From Leisingera sp. M658 (GTDB taxonomy: Bacteria; Pseudomonadota; Alphaproteobacteria; Rhodobacterales; Rhodobacteraceae): DNA of 64,000 nucleotides. Location of the stretch: positions 2,682,501 through 2,746,500 of the forward strand of contig NZ_CP083546.1 of NCBI RefSeq assembly GCF_025144145.1, in the 5' to 3' direction. The notes under the pieces were generated by a model. That model was given only the letters and a program-made list of their open reading frames with translations, was not told where the DNA came from and did not search any database. The position numbers and the translations under genes are program-made. Each line of letters begins with the position of its first letter. Positions within the stretch are counted from its first letter, which is position 1. Shown one piece after another: positions 56,165-64,000 of this stretch.

Positions 56165-56404
56165 TCAGAACACCTTGTAAGTCATCGTCGTCAGCGAGCG
56201 TTCGATCCCGTCGATCTGCAGCAGCTGGTCGTTGATGTATTTACCGACATCCTCGCCCGAAGGGATGTACAGCTTCATCATGAGGTCGAAATTGCCGCTG
56301 GTGGAGTAAAGTTCGGAGTGGATTTCCCGCAGGGCAATCTCCTCGGCCACCTTGTAGGTGGTGCCGGGTTTGCAGCGGATCTGGACAAAGACGCAGGTGG
56401 ACAT
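56165..56404 (-). CDS. stand-alone Lrp/AsnC ligand-binding (RAM) domain protein
   Basis: A 79-residue protein made only of the Lrp/AsnC effector domain: TCVFVQIRCKPGTTYKVAEEI, STSGNFDLMMKLYI, then VGKYINDQLLQIDGIERSLTTMTYKVF. There is no helix-turn-helix, so it cannot be a classical regulator by itself; such proteins form ring oligomers that bind amino acids. The ATG at 56404 has aaaaggg upstream. Confidence 0.88.
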   Translation of the reverse strand: MSTCVFVQIRCKPGTTYKVAEEIALREIHSELYSTSGNFDLMMKLYIPSGEDVGKYINDQLLQIDGIERSLTTMTYKVF

Positions 56405-56595
56405 GGGCGGCCCTTTTGGATGGTCAGGAATTTGCGCCCAAGCTCGCATGCGGTGCAACCGGGCGCAATAGGCCGGGATTGCTGCAACAGGTTGGCCCCG
56501 ACCACAATGCCGCACTTGAGCCAGCCGCCCTGCCCGCCCTATAAGCGCCCAGGCAGACTTAAAGTTCTTGCAGCATGACGAAGGATAAGCCGCTG

Positions 56596-57183
56596 ATGCG
56601 TACCGCCAAAGTGACCCGCAAAACCGCGGAAACCGATATCTCGGTCGAGATCAACCTCGACGGCAGCGGGGTTTACGACAACCAGACCGGGGTCGGCTTT
56701 TTCGACCACATGCTGGACCAGCTGGCGCGGCATTCGCTGATTGACATGACCATCCGCGCCAAGGGCGATTACCACATCGACGACCACCACACGGTGGAAG
56801 ACACCGGCATCGCGCTGGGTCAGGCGCTGGTGCAGGCGCTGGGGGACAAGAAGGGCATCCGCCGTTACGGCGAATGCCACCTGCCGATGGATGACGCCCA
56901 GGTGCGCTGCGCGCTGGACCTGTCGGCACGCCCGTTCCTGATCTGGAACGTGGAGCTGCCGACCCAGAAGATCGGCGCCTTTGACACCGAACTGGTACGG
57001 GAGTTCTTTCAGGCGCTCAGCACCCATGGCGGCATCACCCTGCACATTGACCAGCTGCACGGGTTCAACAGCCACCACATCGCCGAGGCGGCGTTCAAGG
57101 CTGTCGCCCGTGCGCTGCGGCTGGCGGTAGAGACCGACCCGCGCAAGGCGGATGCGATTCCCTCGACCAAGGGCGCGTTGTAA
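56596..57183 (+). CDS. hisB: imidazoleglycerol-phosphate dehydratase HisB
   Basis: A 195-residue monofunctional enzyme for step 6 of histidine synthesis. Metal-binding motifs are [33 protein letters not shown], then HGGITLHI and [15 protein letters not shown] 56596 ([13 protein letters not shown]) gives the standard length; ATG 56575 would add seven residues. The stop directly abuts the hisH start. Confidence 0.97.
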   Translation: MRTAKVTRKTAETDISVEINLDGSGVYDNQTGVGFFDHMLDQLARHSLIDMTIRAKGDYHIDDHHTVEDTGIALGQALVQALGDKKGIRRYGECHLPMDDAQVRCALDLSARPFLIWNVELPTQKIGAFDTELVREFFQALSTHGGITLHIDQLHGFNSHHIAEAAFKAVARALRLAVETDPRKADAIPSTKGAL

Positions 57184-57822
57184 ATGCTGACTGCCATCAT
57201 TGATTACGAGTCTGGTAATCTGCACTCTGCCGAAAAGGCGTTCCAGCGCATGGCGCGGGAGCTGGATGCGGGCGAGGTTGTGGTGACCTCTGATGCCGAT
57301 GTTGTGGCGCGGGCGGACCGGTTGGTGCTGCCCGGCGACGGCGCCTTTCCGGCTTGCGCGGCAGAGCTGCGCGGCCACAAGGGCATTTATGACGCCATGG
57401 TCGAGGCGGTGGAGCAGAAGGGCCGCCCGTTCCTGGGCATCTGCGTCGGCATGCAGCTGATGGCCACCACCGGGCATGAATACACAGAAACGCCAGGCCT
57501 TGGCTGGGTCGGCGGCGATGTGGTGAAGATCACGCCGGCGGATGCGGCGCTGAAGGTGCCGCATATGGGCTGGAACGATCTGGTGATCGATCATGCGCAT
57601 CCGGTGTTTGACGGCATCCAGAGCGGTGACCATGTGTATTTTGTGCATTCCTACCACTTCCGCGTTGACAATCCGGCGGAACGGCTGGCGCATGTGGATT
57701 ATGCCGGCGACGTGACGGCCGTCATTGGCCGGGACACGATGCTTGGCATGCAGTTCCATCCGGAGAAAAGCCAGGCGACGGGGTTGCGGATGATCGGCAA
57801 CTTCCTGACCTGGAAACCGTAA
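57184..57822 (+). CDS. hisH: imidazole glycerol phosphate synthase subunit HisH
   Basis: A 212-residue class I glutamine amidotransferase that supplies ammonia to HisF. The nucleophile Cys87 lies in FLGICVGMQLM and the catalytic His-Glu in MQFHPEKSQ near the end. It is immediately after hisB, and its partner hisF is 4.6 kb downstream. Confidence 0.97.
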   Translation: MLTAIIDYESGNLHSAEKAFQRMARELDAGEVVVTSDADVVARADRLVLPGDGAFPACAAELRGHKGIYDAMVEAVEQKGRPFLGICVGMQLMATTGHEYTETPGLGWVGGDVVKITPADAALKVPHMGWNDLVIDHAHPVFDGIQSGDHVYFVHSYHFRVDNPAERLAHVDYAGDVTAVIGRDTMLGMQFHPEKSQATGLRMIGNFLTWKP

Positions 57823-57887
57823 GGGGACGGCGCTGCGCGCCGTTGCCTCCGGCGGGAGTATTTGGGCAAAGGTGAAGCTTGGGGCGT

Positions 57888-58619
57888 TCAGGCCGCAACG
57901 GTGCGTAGCGACACCGGAGCAACGCCGTAAGCCTTGCGGAAGGCGCGGGTGAAGCCTTCGGGGGAGCCATAGGCATAGCGGCGCGCCACCGCCTCGACCC
58001 GGTCGCCCCGGATGAGGTCCTGATGCGCCAGGATCAGCCGCCAGCGGCGCAGATAGCCCATCGGGGTTTCGCCAACTTCTGCCGAAAACAACTCGGCAAA
58101 GCGGGACAGCGACAGGCCCGCTTCCTGCGCCAGATCGGCGTTGGCCCAAAGCCTGCCGGGGTGGTCATGCATTGCCACAATCGCCCGGCTGAGACGCGGG
58201 TCCGCAAGGCCGGCCAGCAGCCCCGGCTCCGTCGCACCTTTCTGGATCTGGTTGCGCAACAAGCGCACCATCAGCACTTCGCCCAGCCGGTTGACCACCG
58301 ATTGCGCGCCGCAATGCCGGCCCTCTGCCTCGTCCCGCATCAGACGCACCAGCCCCTGTGCTTCGGCATTGCTGCCGATGCCGTAGTCCACCACCGATGG
58401 CAGGGCCGCCAGGAAAGGGTTGCTGTTGCCCGACCAATCCACCCGCGCCGCCCACATGATCGCACCGGGGTCCGGATCCGCCAGCGGACCGCGCGTGCGA
58501 TAGAGGATCCGCACCGGCTGCCCCGCCGCATCTGCCAGTGCAATCAGATTGGCCTCGCCAGGCCCGGCGGCCTGCACGGCGAGCTGAAAGCGGTCCATCA
58601 GGGTGGTAAGGCGGTCCAT
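57888..58619 (-). CDS. AraC-family regulator with cupin domain
   Basis: A 243-residue regulator. The N-terminal half resembles the cupin_6 sensor domain (LIALADAAGQPVRILYRTRGPL, YGIGSNAEAQGLVRLMRDEA). The C-terminal part (about 140-240) has two helix-turn-helix units: ADLAQEAGLSLSRFAELFSAEVGETP and VEAVARRYAYGSPEGFTRAFRKAYGVAP. The peroxiredoxin-like gene starts 104 bp away on the other strand and is its likely target. Confidence 0.9.
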   Translation of the reverse strand: MDRLTTLMDRFQLAVQAAGPGEANLIALADAAGQPVRILYRTRGPLADPDPGAIMWAARVDWSGNSNPFLAALPSVVDYGIGSNAEAQGLVRLMRDEAEGRHCGAQSVVNRLGEVLMVRLLRNQIQKGATEPGLLAGLADPRLSRAIVAMHDHPGRLWANADLAQEAGLSLSRFAELFSAEVGETPMGYLRRWRLILAHQDLIRGDRVEAVARRYAYGSPEGFTRAFRKAYGVAPVSLRTVAA

Positions 58620-58722
58620 ATTCCGGTGTTCCAGTCAGATTTTTCGGATTTATGAGATGGTAACCTGCGCGATACACTTGATCAACCACCACTCGCACCA
58701 CTACTCACGAAGGACCAATGCC

Positions 58723-59259
58723 ATGCTGATCCCCCGCCAGAAGACCCCGGAGCTGACCCTGCCGACGCTGGACCACGGCCCGTTCGACCTGTCTGCGGAG
58801 GCCTCCGAACGCGGCACCGTGATCTGCTTTTACCGCGGCCTGCATTGCCCGATCTGCGCCACTTATCTGAAGGAGTTCGAAAAGAAGGTCTCAGCCTTCG
58901 CTGAGCGCGGTGTCAATTGCATTGCCATCAGCTCGGACGGTGAGGAGCGCACCCGCGCGATGGCCGACAAGATCGAGGCTAAGGATCTGCGGTTCGGTTA
59001 CGATCTGCCGCTGTCCGTGGCCAAGGACTGGGGGCTGTATATCTCCACCTCGCGCGGCAAGACCTCGATCGGGATCGAAGAACCGGCGCTGTTCTCGGAA
59101 CCCGGCCTGTTCCTGGTGACGCCGGAACAGACACTGTATTATGGCGCGGTGCAGACCATGCCGTTTGTGCGGCCGCATTTCGCAGAACTGGTGGCGGCGC
59201 TGGATTTTGCGATCCCCAACAACTACCCGGCGCGCGGCGAATACACTGGTGAGGTGTAA
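58723..59259 (+). CDS. peroxiredoxin-like (AhpC/TSA-related) protein
   Basis: A 178-residue thioredoxin-fold protein. TVICFYRGLHCPICATYLKEFEK carries Cys42 and Cys45 as CPIC, different from the single peroxidatic Cys of typical peroxiredoxins and closer to a thioredoxin CxxC. GVNCIAISSDGEERTRAMADK and SEPGLFLVTPEQTLYYGAVQTMPFVRPHF follow the family. Divergent from the AraC gene, with a shared promoter region of 103 bp. A role in redox or aldehyde stress is plausible but unproven. Confidence 0.88.
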   Translation: MLIPRQKTPELTLPTLDHGPFDLSAEASERGTVICFYRGLHCPICATYLKEFEKKVSAFAERGVNCIAISSDGEERTRAMADKIEAKDLRFGYDLPLSVAKDWGLYISTSRGKTSIGIEEPALFSEPGLFLVTPEQTLYYGAVQTMPFVRPHFAELVAALDFAIPNNYPARGEYTGEV

Positions 59260-59305
59260 CGCCAGCACCAGCCCGTAAAATCGGCTGCGTCCGGTAATGG
59301 ACAAA

Positions 59306-59341
59306 GGGTCCGCTTCCATGCATACGGGGCGGACCTTTTTT
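59306..59341 (+). terminator. rho-independent terminator after the peroxiredoxin-like gene
   Basis: ggtccgc 59307-59313 with gcggacc 59329-59335 and a run of six T. Confidence 0.82.
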
Positions 59342-59359
59342 CGCGCTTCAGGTCCCCCA

Positions 59360-59611
59360 TTGCACATCCGTTTCGAGAAATACGACCACACTGAAGGCAA
59401 GCACCGCTATTGCCAGCTGAGCCTGACTCCGACGCTGTTCGGCGACTGGTGTGTTGAGCGTATCTCGGGACCGCTGAATGCGCCGGGCGGGGTGCAGAAG
59501 CGGACCTATTTTGCCGCCCAAGGTGAGGCGATGGCGATTTTCGAACGCTTCCGGGACCGGCAGATGAAGCGCGGTTATGCGCCGATCCCGGTGCAGCTGG
59601 GGCTGCTGTAA
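59360..59611 (+). CDS. WGR-domain-like protein
   Basis: An 83-residue protein covering one WGR domain: IRFEKYDHTEGKHRYCQLSL, LFGDWCVERISGP, GGVQKRTYFAAQGEAMAIFERF and KRGYAPI. The namesake Trp-Gly-Arg is not kept (RISG at that position). WGR domains bind nucleic acid in PARPs and are fused to MolR-type proteins. The TTG at 59360 is suggested because homologous proteins start near HIRFEK and AGG lies 8 nt upstream; starting at an ATG at 59318 would make the gene overlap the terminator hairpin. Confidence 0.65.
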   Translation: MHIRFEKYDHTEGKHRYCQLSLTPTLFGDWCVERISGPLNAPGGVQKRTYFAAQGEAMAIFERFRDRQMKRGYAPIPVQLGLL

Positions 59612-59629
59612 AGACAGCCCGTCAGCGGC

Positions 59630-60016
59630 TTACTTGATCCGGGTCCAGCGCTGTTTTGAGCAGATCAGCCCGCCCGCCACACAGCCGCGCAGGGCAAGGC
59701 TGTCCCCGGACATGTCCATCTTGCCGATGTAGATCTTATCATTGGAGGGCCGCCAGACTTTGCCCTCGTAAGAGCCATCGCCGTTCGGCACCATGTCGAT
59801 CACCAGCGTCTTGCCGATATTCGGGGATTTGTATTCGCCCTCACTGTTGAAGGTGCGGGCAATCTTGCCGCAGACGGCAGCGCCGCATTTATCCATCTGG
59901 ATATGCGCATAAGAGCCGTCATCCGCTTGCGTCTTCCAGACGCCCAGAACCGGGTCCGCCGCAGCAGCACCCGCCAGCCCCAATGCAACGGCCAAGCCGG
60001 CCAGTAGATGTTTCAT
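59630..60016 (-). CDS. DUF2147 exported protein
   Basis: A 128-residue protein with a signal peptide (about residues 1-20, ending [12 protein letters not shown]). The mature part is the DUF2147 lipocalin-like domain: [51 protein letters not shown] and [20 protein letters not shown]. Four cysteines could form disulfides in the periplasm. GGGAGG lies 9 nt before the ATG. Function is unknown. Confidence 0.9.
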   Translation of the reverse strand: MKHLLAGLAVALGLAGAAAADPVLGVWKTQADDGSYAHIQMDKCGAAVCGKIARTFNSEGEYKSPNIGKTLVIDMVPNGDGSYEGKVWRPSNDKIYIGKMDMSGDSLALRGCVAGGLICSKQRWTRIK

Positions 60017-60151
60017 TCCATGTCCTCCCTGTTTTTCAAGCAGCCTGTCCCTGATGCGCCGCTTCTGGCAAGGTTGACTTCGGGTCGCGTTGCAATTCAG
60101 GCCGGGCTTGTGCAAAACACCGCCAGCTTGATTTCACGAAGGACCGCCCGG

Positions 60152-60874
60152 ATGATCCTCTACCCCGCGATTGACCTCAAAGACGGCCAGGCCGTGCGCC
60201 TGCTGCATGGCGAGATGGACAAGACCACCGTGTTCAACGACAACCCCGCCGCCCAGGCGCTGGAGTTTGTCGCGGCGGGTTGCGAATGGCTGCATCTGGT
60301 GGACCTTAATGGCGCCTTTGCCGGTGAGCCGGTGAATGCCGCCCCGGTGGAGGAGATCCTGAAACAGACCAAAGTGCCCGCACAGCTGGGCGGCGGCATC
60401 CGCGATATGGCCACCATTGCGCGCTGGATCGACAAGGGCCTGGCGCGGGTCATTCTGGGCACCGTGGCGGTTGAGAACCCGGAGCTGGTGCGCGAGGCGG
60501 CGCGGGAGTTCCCGGGCAAGGTTGCGGTTGGCATTGACGCCCGCAATGGCCGCGTTGCCACCAAAGGCTGGGCCGAGGAGACCGACGTGATGGTCACCGA
60601 TCTGGCCAAATCGTTCGAGGACGCTGGAGTGGCCGCGATCATCTACACCGATATTCTGCGCGACGGCGCAATGAAGGGGCCGAATGTGGAGGCCACCACT
60701 GATCTGGCAAATGCGGTCAGCATTCCGGTGATTGCCTCGGGCGGCGTGTCCTCGCTGGACGATCTCAGGGCGCTGAAATCCTGCGGTGCGCCGCTGAACG
60801 GTGCCATTTCGGGCCGCGCACTGTATGATGGGGCGATTGATCTGAAAGAGGCGCTGGCGGTTCTGAAAGCCTGA
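60152..60874 (+). CDS. hisA: phosphoribosylformimino-AICAR ribotide isomerase HisA
   Basis: A 240-residue TIM barrel catalysing the Amadori isomerisation in histidine synthesis. The catalytic Asp is in [14 protein letters not shown] and the second in VGIDARNG; phosphate-binding loops are QLGGGIRD and [12 protein letters not shown] 60152 follows gaaggaccgcccgg. It is divergent from the DUF2147 gene and separated from hisBH by about 2.3 kb of unrelated genes. Confidence 0.97.
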   Translation: MILYPAIDLKDGQAVRLLHGEMDKTTVFNDNPAAQALEFVAAGCEWLHLVDLNGAFAGEPVNAAPVEEILKQTKVPAQLGGGIRDMATIARWIDKGLARVILGTVAVENPELVREAAREFPGKVAVGIDARNGRVATKGWAEETDVMVTDLAKSFEDAGVAAIIYTDILRDGAMKGPNVEATTDLANAVSIPVIASGGVSSLDDLRALKSCGAPLNGAISGRALYDGAIDLKEALAVLKA

Positions 60875-60899
60875 CGCGCCAACAGAACCGGGAGGCCAA

Positions 60900-61190
60900 A
60901 TGCGCCTGATCCGCCGCATCCTTGCCATTCTGGCGCTGGGACCCATTGCCCTGTGGCTGCTATGCATTGCCTTTGTAATGCTGCTGGGGTTCGGTTTTGG
61001 CTGCGAAATCAACGAAGGGTTTGCCAACCCTTGCGTGGTGCTGGGCCGCGACCTGAGCGAGACCGCCTATTCCATGGGCATCCTTGCCGCATGGGGGCCG
61101 CTTATCTTCGGCCCGGTCTCAATGGGGGCCGGGTTTCTATGGGCGATTGCTGTTGCGATTGACCGCCACCGGTCCCGCCCGCGCCAATAA
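60900..61190 (+). CDS. small membrane protein (96 aa)
   Basis: A 96-residue protein with two hydrophobic segments (about 7-33 and 58-87) and a Cys-containing loop (CEINEGFANPCVVLGRD). I do not recognise the family. The ATG at 60900 has gggagg 5-10 nt upstream and lies 25 nt after hisA on the same strand, so it is probably cotranscribed with it. Confidence 0.7.
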   Translation: MRLIRRILAILALGPIALWLLCIAFVMLLGFGFGCEINEGFANPCVVLGRDLSETAYSMGILAAWGPLIFGPVSMGAGFLWAIAVAIDRHRSRPRQ

Positions 61191-61220
61191 GGCACGGGAC
61201 GGCCGGTCCGGCTCCTTGGC

Positions 61221-61667
61221 TTACTGCGCAGCGGCAGCCGTCAGCTTGCCCAGGGCGCCCTGCATCTTGGTGACGAACCCGGCATCCGCAGGGATATCGA
61301 GGGTGGAGAGCATCTCTGCCGGGTCCTCATAGGTCAGCCAGACCTGGCCGTCCGCATCCTCATAGGCCAGAACCTTGAGCGGCAGATAGAGCCCCGCGCG
61401 CGGGTCCGCCTGCATTGCCGGGGTGCCCAGCTTGGGGTTGCCGAAGATCAACAGCTGCGCGGCCCCCAGCTCCAGCTCTGCCTTCTGCGCGCCTGCAGCG
61501 TGGTCGACGCGGGCAAAAACGGTGGCGCCTGCGCCCTCAACCGCGGCCTGCAGCGCATCCATGGTCTCAGCCACGGGTTTCTGGCTGGGTAATTTCATCA
61601 GTTCGGCGGCGGCGGGCAATGCGGACATAAGGGCGATGGCTCCGGCAAGGATAAGAGATTTTGTCAT
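61221..61667 (-). CDS. DUF302 domain exported protein
   Basis: A 148-residue protein with a signal peptide (about 1-22, MTKSLILAGAIALMSALPAAA) and a DUF302 domain: VAETMDALQAAVEGAGATVFARVDHAAGA, then LLIFGNPKLGTPAMQADPRAGLYLPLKVLAYEDADGQVWLTYEDP. DUF302 proteins are dimeric with a TBP-like fold and unknown role. It is convergent with the preceding small membrane gene. Confidence 0.9.
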   Translation of the reverse strand: MTKSLILAGAIALMSALPAAAELMKLPSQKPVAETMDALQAAVEGAGATVFARVDHAAGAQKAELELGAAQLLIFGNPKLGTPAMQADPRAGLYLPLKVLAYEDADGQVWLTYEDPAEMLSTLDIPADAGFVTKMQGALGKLTAAAAQ

Positions 61668-61921
61668 AACGGCTGCTCCGAAACTGTGCTGTGATGGGAT
61701 GAAAACAAGGCAACAGGCCCTGGCTGGCAATTCACGTCTTCGGCATCGGCAGTTCTTTGCTGCCAGTCTGCGGCCGCACAAGCCGCAACGTGTGATTGCA
61801 GCACCAGTCAATTTGAAGCACTAACTCAAAAGCAGCCCGGAGAATTGGTTTCTTCGACCGGATGGCCGGCACGGTAGTGCCGAGAAATTACTTAAAACCA
61901 ATTTGAAAGAAAGCTTATTCC

Positions 61922-62329
61922 ATGGATGCCGAAAACTTCACGGTGGTCGCACACTTCACGGTTGCTACCCTTCCTCTCCTGATCGGTTTCATTCTTGCAA
62001 TGCGCGACATAGTCCTTAGGGCGCCCAGCAATGCCACGTTCCCACCGTTTGCAAACCGCTGGACCGGATACTGCGGCGCTTGGATTGTTGTGCTTTTGAT
62101 CGCCTATTGCTGCGCTTGGATCACCTTTACATATGGCGGCTGTTCAGGAGGTATCAAACACAGCGCCGCGCGCTGCTACCACATTCCCAATGCGGCGGGA
62201 CAATACGCGTCATTCATAATGTTTTTTGGCTTCATCTACCTGGTCTCGACCCTGATGCCAGCTTTCGTCATTCTTACCGCGACAGAAGCGGCTTACAGGC
62301 TGCGTAAAAAACGGGTAACCGGTCCCTGA
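61922..62329 (+). CDS. hypothetical membrane protein (135 aa)
   Basis: A 135-residue protein with three membrane segments (about 9-27, 53-71 and 98-122). The periplasmic or cytoplasmic loop between the second and third is Cys-rich ([18 protein letters not shown]). I do not recognise it. Base composition is lower in GC than its neighbours and the ribosome site is weak (aaagaaagc), which suggests acquired DNA. It lies before hisF on the same strand. Confidence 0.55.
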   Translation: MDAENFTVVAHFTVATLPLLIGFILAMRDIVLRAPSNATFPPFANRWTGYCGAWIVVLLIAYCCAWITFTYGGCSGGIKHSAARCYHIPNAAGQYASFIMFFGFIYLVSTLMPAFVILTATEAAYRLRKKRVTGP

Positions 62330-62433
62330 AACCGCCGCCCTCCCGGACCAAAACGCGCATCCACCGCCATATCTGTTGCGATTCCAGCGTCCATTGCGTA
62401 CCCACGGGCCAAGCAGTCCGAAAGGCCCGATCC

Positions 62434-63195
62434 ATGCTGAAGACCCGTATCATTCCCTGTCTCGACGTCGCCGACGGGCGCGTGGTCAAGGGTGTCAATT
62501 TTGTCGGCCTGCGCGATGCGGGCGACCCGGTGGAATCGGCCAAGGCCTATGATGCGGCCGGCGCGGATGAGATCTGCTTTCTCGATATTCACGCCACCCA
62601 TGAGAACCGCGGCACCATGTTCGATGTGGTGCGCCGCACCGCCGAGCAGTGCTTTGTGCCGCTGACCGTGGGCGGCGGGGTGCGGACCAAGGATGATGTG
62701 CGTGCGCTCTTGCTGGCCGGGGCTGACAAGGTCTCGTTCAACTCGGCTGCCGTGGCCAACCCGGATGTGATTGCCGAGGCCGCGGATCAATTCGGCAGCC
62801 AATGCATCGTCTGCGCCATCGACGCCAAGACGGTGGAGCCTGGCCGCTGGGAGATCTTCACCCATGGCGGGCGCAAGGAAACCGGCATCGACGCGGTAGA
62901 GTTCGCGCGCACGGTTGTGGCAAAGGGCGCCGGGGAGATCCTGCTGACCTCAATGGACCGGGACGGCACCAAATCGGGTTTTAACCTGCCGCTGACCCGG
63001 GCAATTTCCGATGCGGTGGACGTGCCGGTGATTGCCTCGGGCGGCGTCGGCAACCTGGACCACCTGGTGGAAGGCGTGACCAAGGGCGGTGCCTCAGCGG
63101 TGCTGGCGGCCTCGATCTTCCATTTCGGGGAATACACCATCCAGGAAGCCAAGAACCACATGGCTGCCGCCGGCATCCCGATGCGGCTGAACTGA
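62434..63195 (+). CDS. hisF: imidazole glycerol phosphate synthase subunit HisF
   Basis: A 253-residue TIM barrel cyclase that receives ammonia from HisH. Catalytic Asp11 is in [19 protein letters not shown], and CAIDAKT carries the second Asp near 130. Phosphate loops [11 protein letters not shown] and [13 protein letters not shown] are present. hisE follows after 11 nt. Confidence 0.98.
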   Translation: MLKTRIIPCLDVADGRVVKGVNFVGLRDAGDPVESAKAYDAAGADEICFLDIHATHENRGTMFDVVRRTAEQCFVPLTVGGGVRTKDDVRALLLAGADKVSFNSAAVANPDVIAEAADQFGSQCIVCAIDAKTVEPGRWEIFTHGGRKETGIDAVEFARTVVAKGAGEILLTSMDRDGTKSGFNLPLTRAISDAVDVPVIASGGVGNLDHLVEGVTKGGASAVLAASIFHFGEYTIQEAKNHMAAAGIPMRLN

Positions 63196-63206
63196 GGGGG
63201 CATGTG

Positions 63207-63524
63207 ATGAGCCTGCTGCACGATCTCGAAACCACAATCCTGTCCCGCAAAGGCTCAGATCCGGAGGCCAGCTGGACCGCCAGGCTGCTCGCCAAAGGTC
63301 CGGAGAAATGCGCCGAGAAATTCGGCGAGGAAGCCATTGAGGCCATCATCGAAGCGGTGAAGGGCGACAGCGGCAAGCTCGCCTCGGAAGGCGCCGATGT
63401 GCTCTATCATTTCCTGGTGATGCTAGCCGCGCGTGACGTGGCGCTGGACGATGTGCTGCAGGTGCTGGCGGAACGCCAGGGCCTGAGCGGTATCACCGAG
63501 AAGGCCAGCCGCCCCAAGGGCTGA
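63207..63524 (+). CDS. hisE: phosphoribosyl-ATP pyrophosphatase HisE
   Basis: A 105-residue alpha-helical MazG-like enzyme for step 2 of histidine synthesis. [29 protein letters not shown] contains the metal-binding EExxE pattern and [14 protein letters not shown] the final helix. A GTG sits directly before the ATG at 63207; ATG with gaggggg upstream is preferred. It is separate from any hisI domain. Confidence 0.95.
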   Translation: MSLLHDLETTILSRKGSDPEASWTARLLAKGPEKCAEKFGEEAIEAIIEAVKGDSGKLASEGADVLYHFLVMLAARDVALDDVLQVLAERQGLSGITEKASRPKG

Positions 63525-63556
63525 TCCCGGACTCGGACGGCCCCTTTTGGAGGCGG

Positions 63557-63603
63557 GTCAAGGGAGGCGCAGCCTCCGCGCGGCAGCGCGGCTTGCCCTT
63601 GAC
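63557..63603. repeat. cruciform-type inverted repeat
   Basis: Outer arms gtcaaggg (63557-63564) and cccttgac (63596-63603) enclose two smaller hairpins (ggaggc/gcctcc and ccgcgc/gcgcgg). It lies 33 nt after hisE. Confidence 0.75.
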
Positions 63604-63655
63604 GCGCGAAAGAAAAGTACAATCAGAAAGGCCCTGAAGGGCACACCTGCACCTT

Positions 63656-63680
63656 AAGGGCTTTTCAGCCCTTTCTTCTT
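63656..63680 (+). terminator. terminator after hisF-hisE
   Basis: aagggct 63656-63662 with agccctt 63667-63673, loop tttc, then a pyrimidine-rich tail with several T. Confidence 0.7.
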
Positions 63681-63767
63681 GCGCCGCGCAGCGGCGCTAC
63701 GCCCAACCGTGGAGGCCGTCCAAAGGACGGCCGGAACGGGCGGGAGCGCCTCCGCCCCGCCGCCGCC

Positions 63768-64000
63768 TCAAAGCTTCGAGGATATGATTCCGGTGGCGAA
63801 ACCGCCGAAACGCAACTCTCCGAACAGGCGCTGGTATTCGATCTTGGGACAGCGGTTCTGGATCACCGTGACACCGCGTGCTTCGGCCTTTGCGGCGGCT
63901 TCGGCATGCTCCACCCCGATCTGCATCCAGATGGTCTGAAGGTCAGGAAACGCCTCCAGCGCCTCGTCCGCAATGGGCGGCACCGCCTCTGAGCGGCGGA
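63768..64000 (-). CDS. CoA-binding domain protein, C-terminal part (partial)
   Basis: The frame runs off the right edge; 77 residues are visible on the minus strand, ending at about 63768. The stretch RRSEAVPPIADEALEAF, TIWMQIGVEHAEAAAKAEARGVTVIQNRCPKIEY matches the second half of YccU-type CoA-binding (Rossmann) proteins. The N-terminal glycine-rich loop is outside the window. Confidence 0.85.
   Translation of the reverse strand, partial: RRSEAVPPIADEALEAFPDLQTIWMQIGVEHAEAAAKAEARGVTVIQNRCPKIEYQRLFGELRFGGFATGIISSKL

Overview
The window is GC-rich chromosomal DNA from an alphaproteobacterium, most likely the Roseobacter group of Rhodobacterales (Leisingera/Phaeobacter-like). The evidence is the gene families and their order: paired cobaltochelatase genes cobS-cobT, a division and cell-wall (dcw) cluster with DUF2484 and an FtsZ with a long tail, MurE with the meso-DAP motif, and a DUF1127 gene followed by an array of CCUCCUCCC-loop small RNAs like those of Rhodobacter. 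This is inference from gene content; no 16S rRNA gene is present.

Layout. 1-8.4 kb: the gatB tail, small proteins (DUF4177, BolA, a J-domain protein, a degenerate BLUF-like protein), cobS-cobT, an M24 aminopeptidase P and a DUF427 protein. 8.6-12.5 kb, minus strand: a small protein, a CLC-type transporter and recN. 12.5-38.8 kb, minus strand: bamD, lpxC, ftsZ, ftsA, ftsQ, ddl, murB, two small membrane proteins, murC, murG, ftsW, then (after an interruption) murD, mraY, murF, murE, ftsI, ftsL, rsmH and mraZ. Transcription runs from mraZ towards recN, mostly with 4-nt overlaps or short gaps, so the genes for peptidoglycan precursor synthesis, divisome assembly and outer-membrane assembly are expressed together. 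The interruption between ftsW and murD (about 25.7-29.3 kb) holds a HI0933-type flavoprotein, a monooxygenase-marR pair on the plus strand, and decayed IS66 and IS5 transposase fragments. 38.8-39.6 kb is a long mraZ leader with an array of GGG motifs spaced 9-10 bp apart, resembling multiplied MraZ boxes.

39.6-47.6 kb: mrp, the DUF1127 gene with four tandem sRNA hairpins, a UvrD/PcrA helicase, a membrane GAF-GGDEF protein and an FMN-dependent alpha-hydroxy-acid dehydrogenase. 47.6-51.1 kb: pyruvate carboxylase. 51.6-54.6 kb: three near-identical tRNA-Gly(GCC) genes; between the first two sits a complete type II restriction-modification cassette (m5C methyltransferase, NaeI-like endonuclease, Vsr repair endonuclease). 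54.8-64 kb: a class III aminotransferase, a stand-alone Lrp ligand-binding domain, and a scattered histidine locus (hisB-hisH, hisA, hisF-hisE) with unrelated small genes between, ending in a truncated CoA-binding protein.

The points most worth following up are the GGG-decamer array upstream of mraZ, the sRNA array after the DUF1127 gene, the NaeI-like cassette between duplicated tRNA genes, and the insertion-sequence graveyard inside the dcw cluster.
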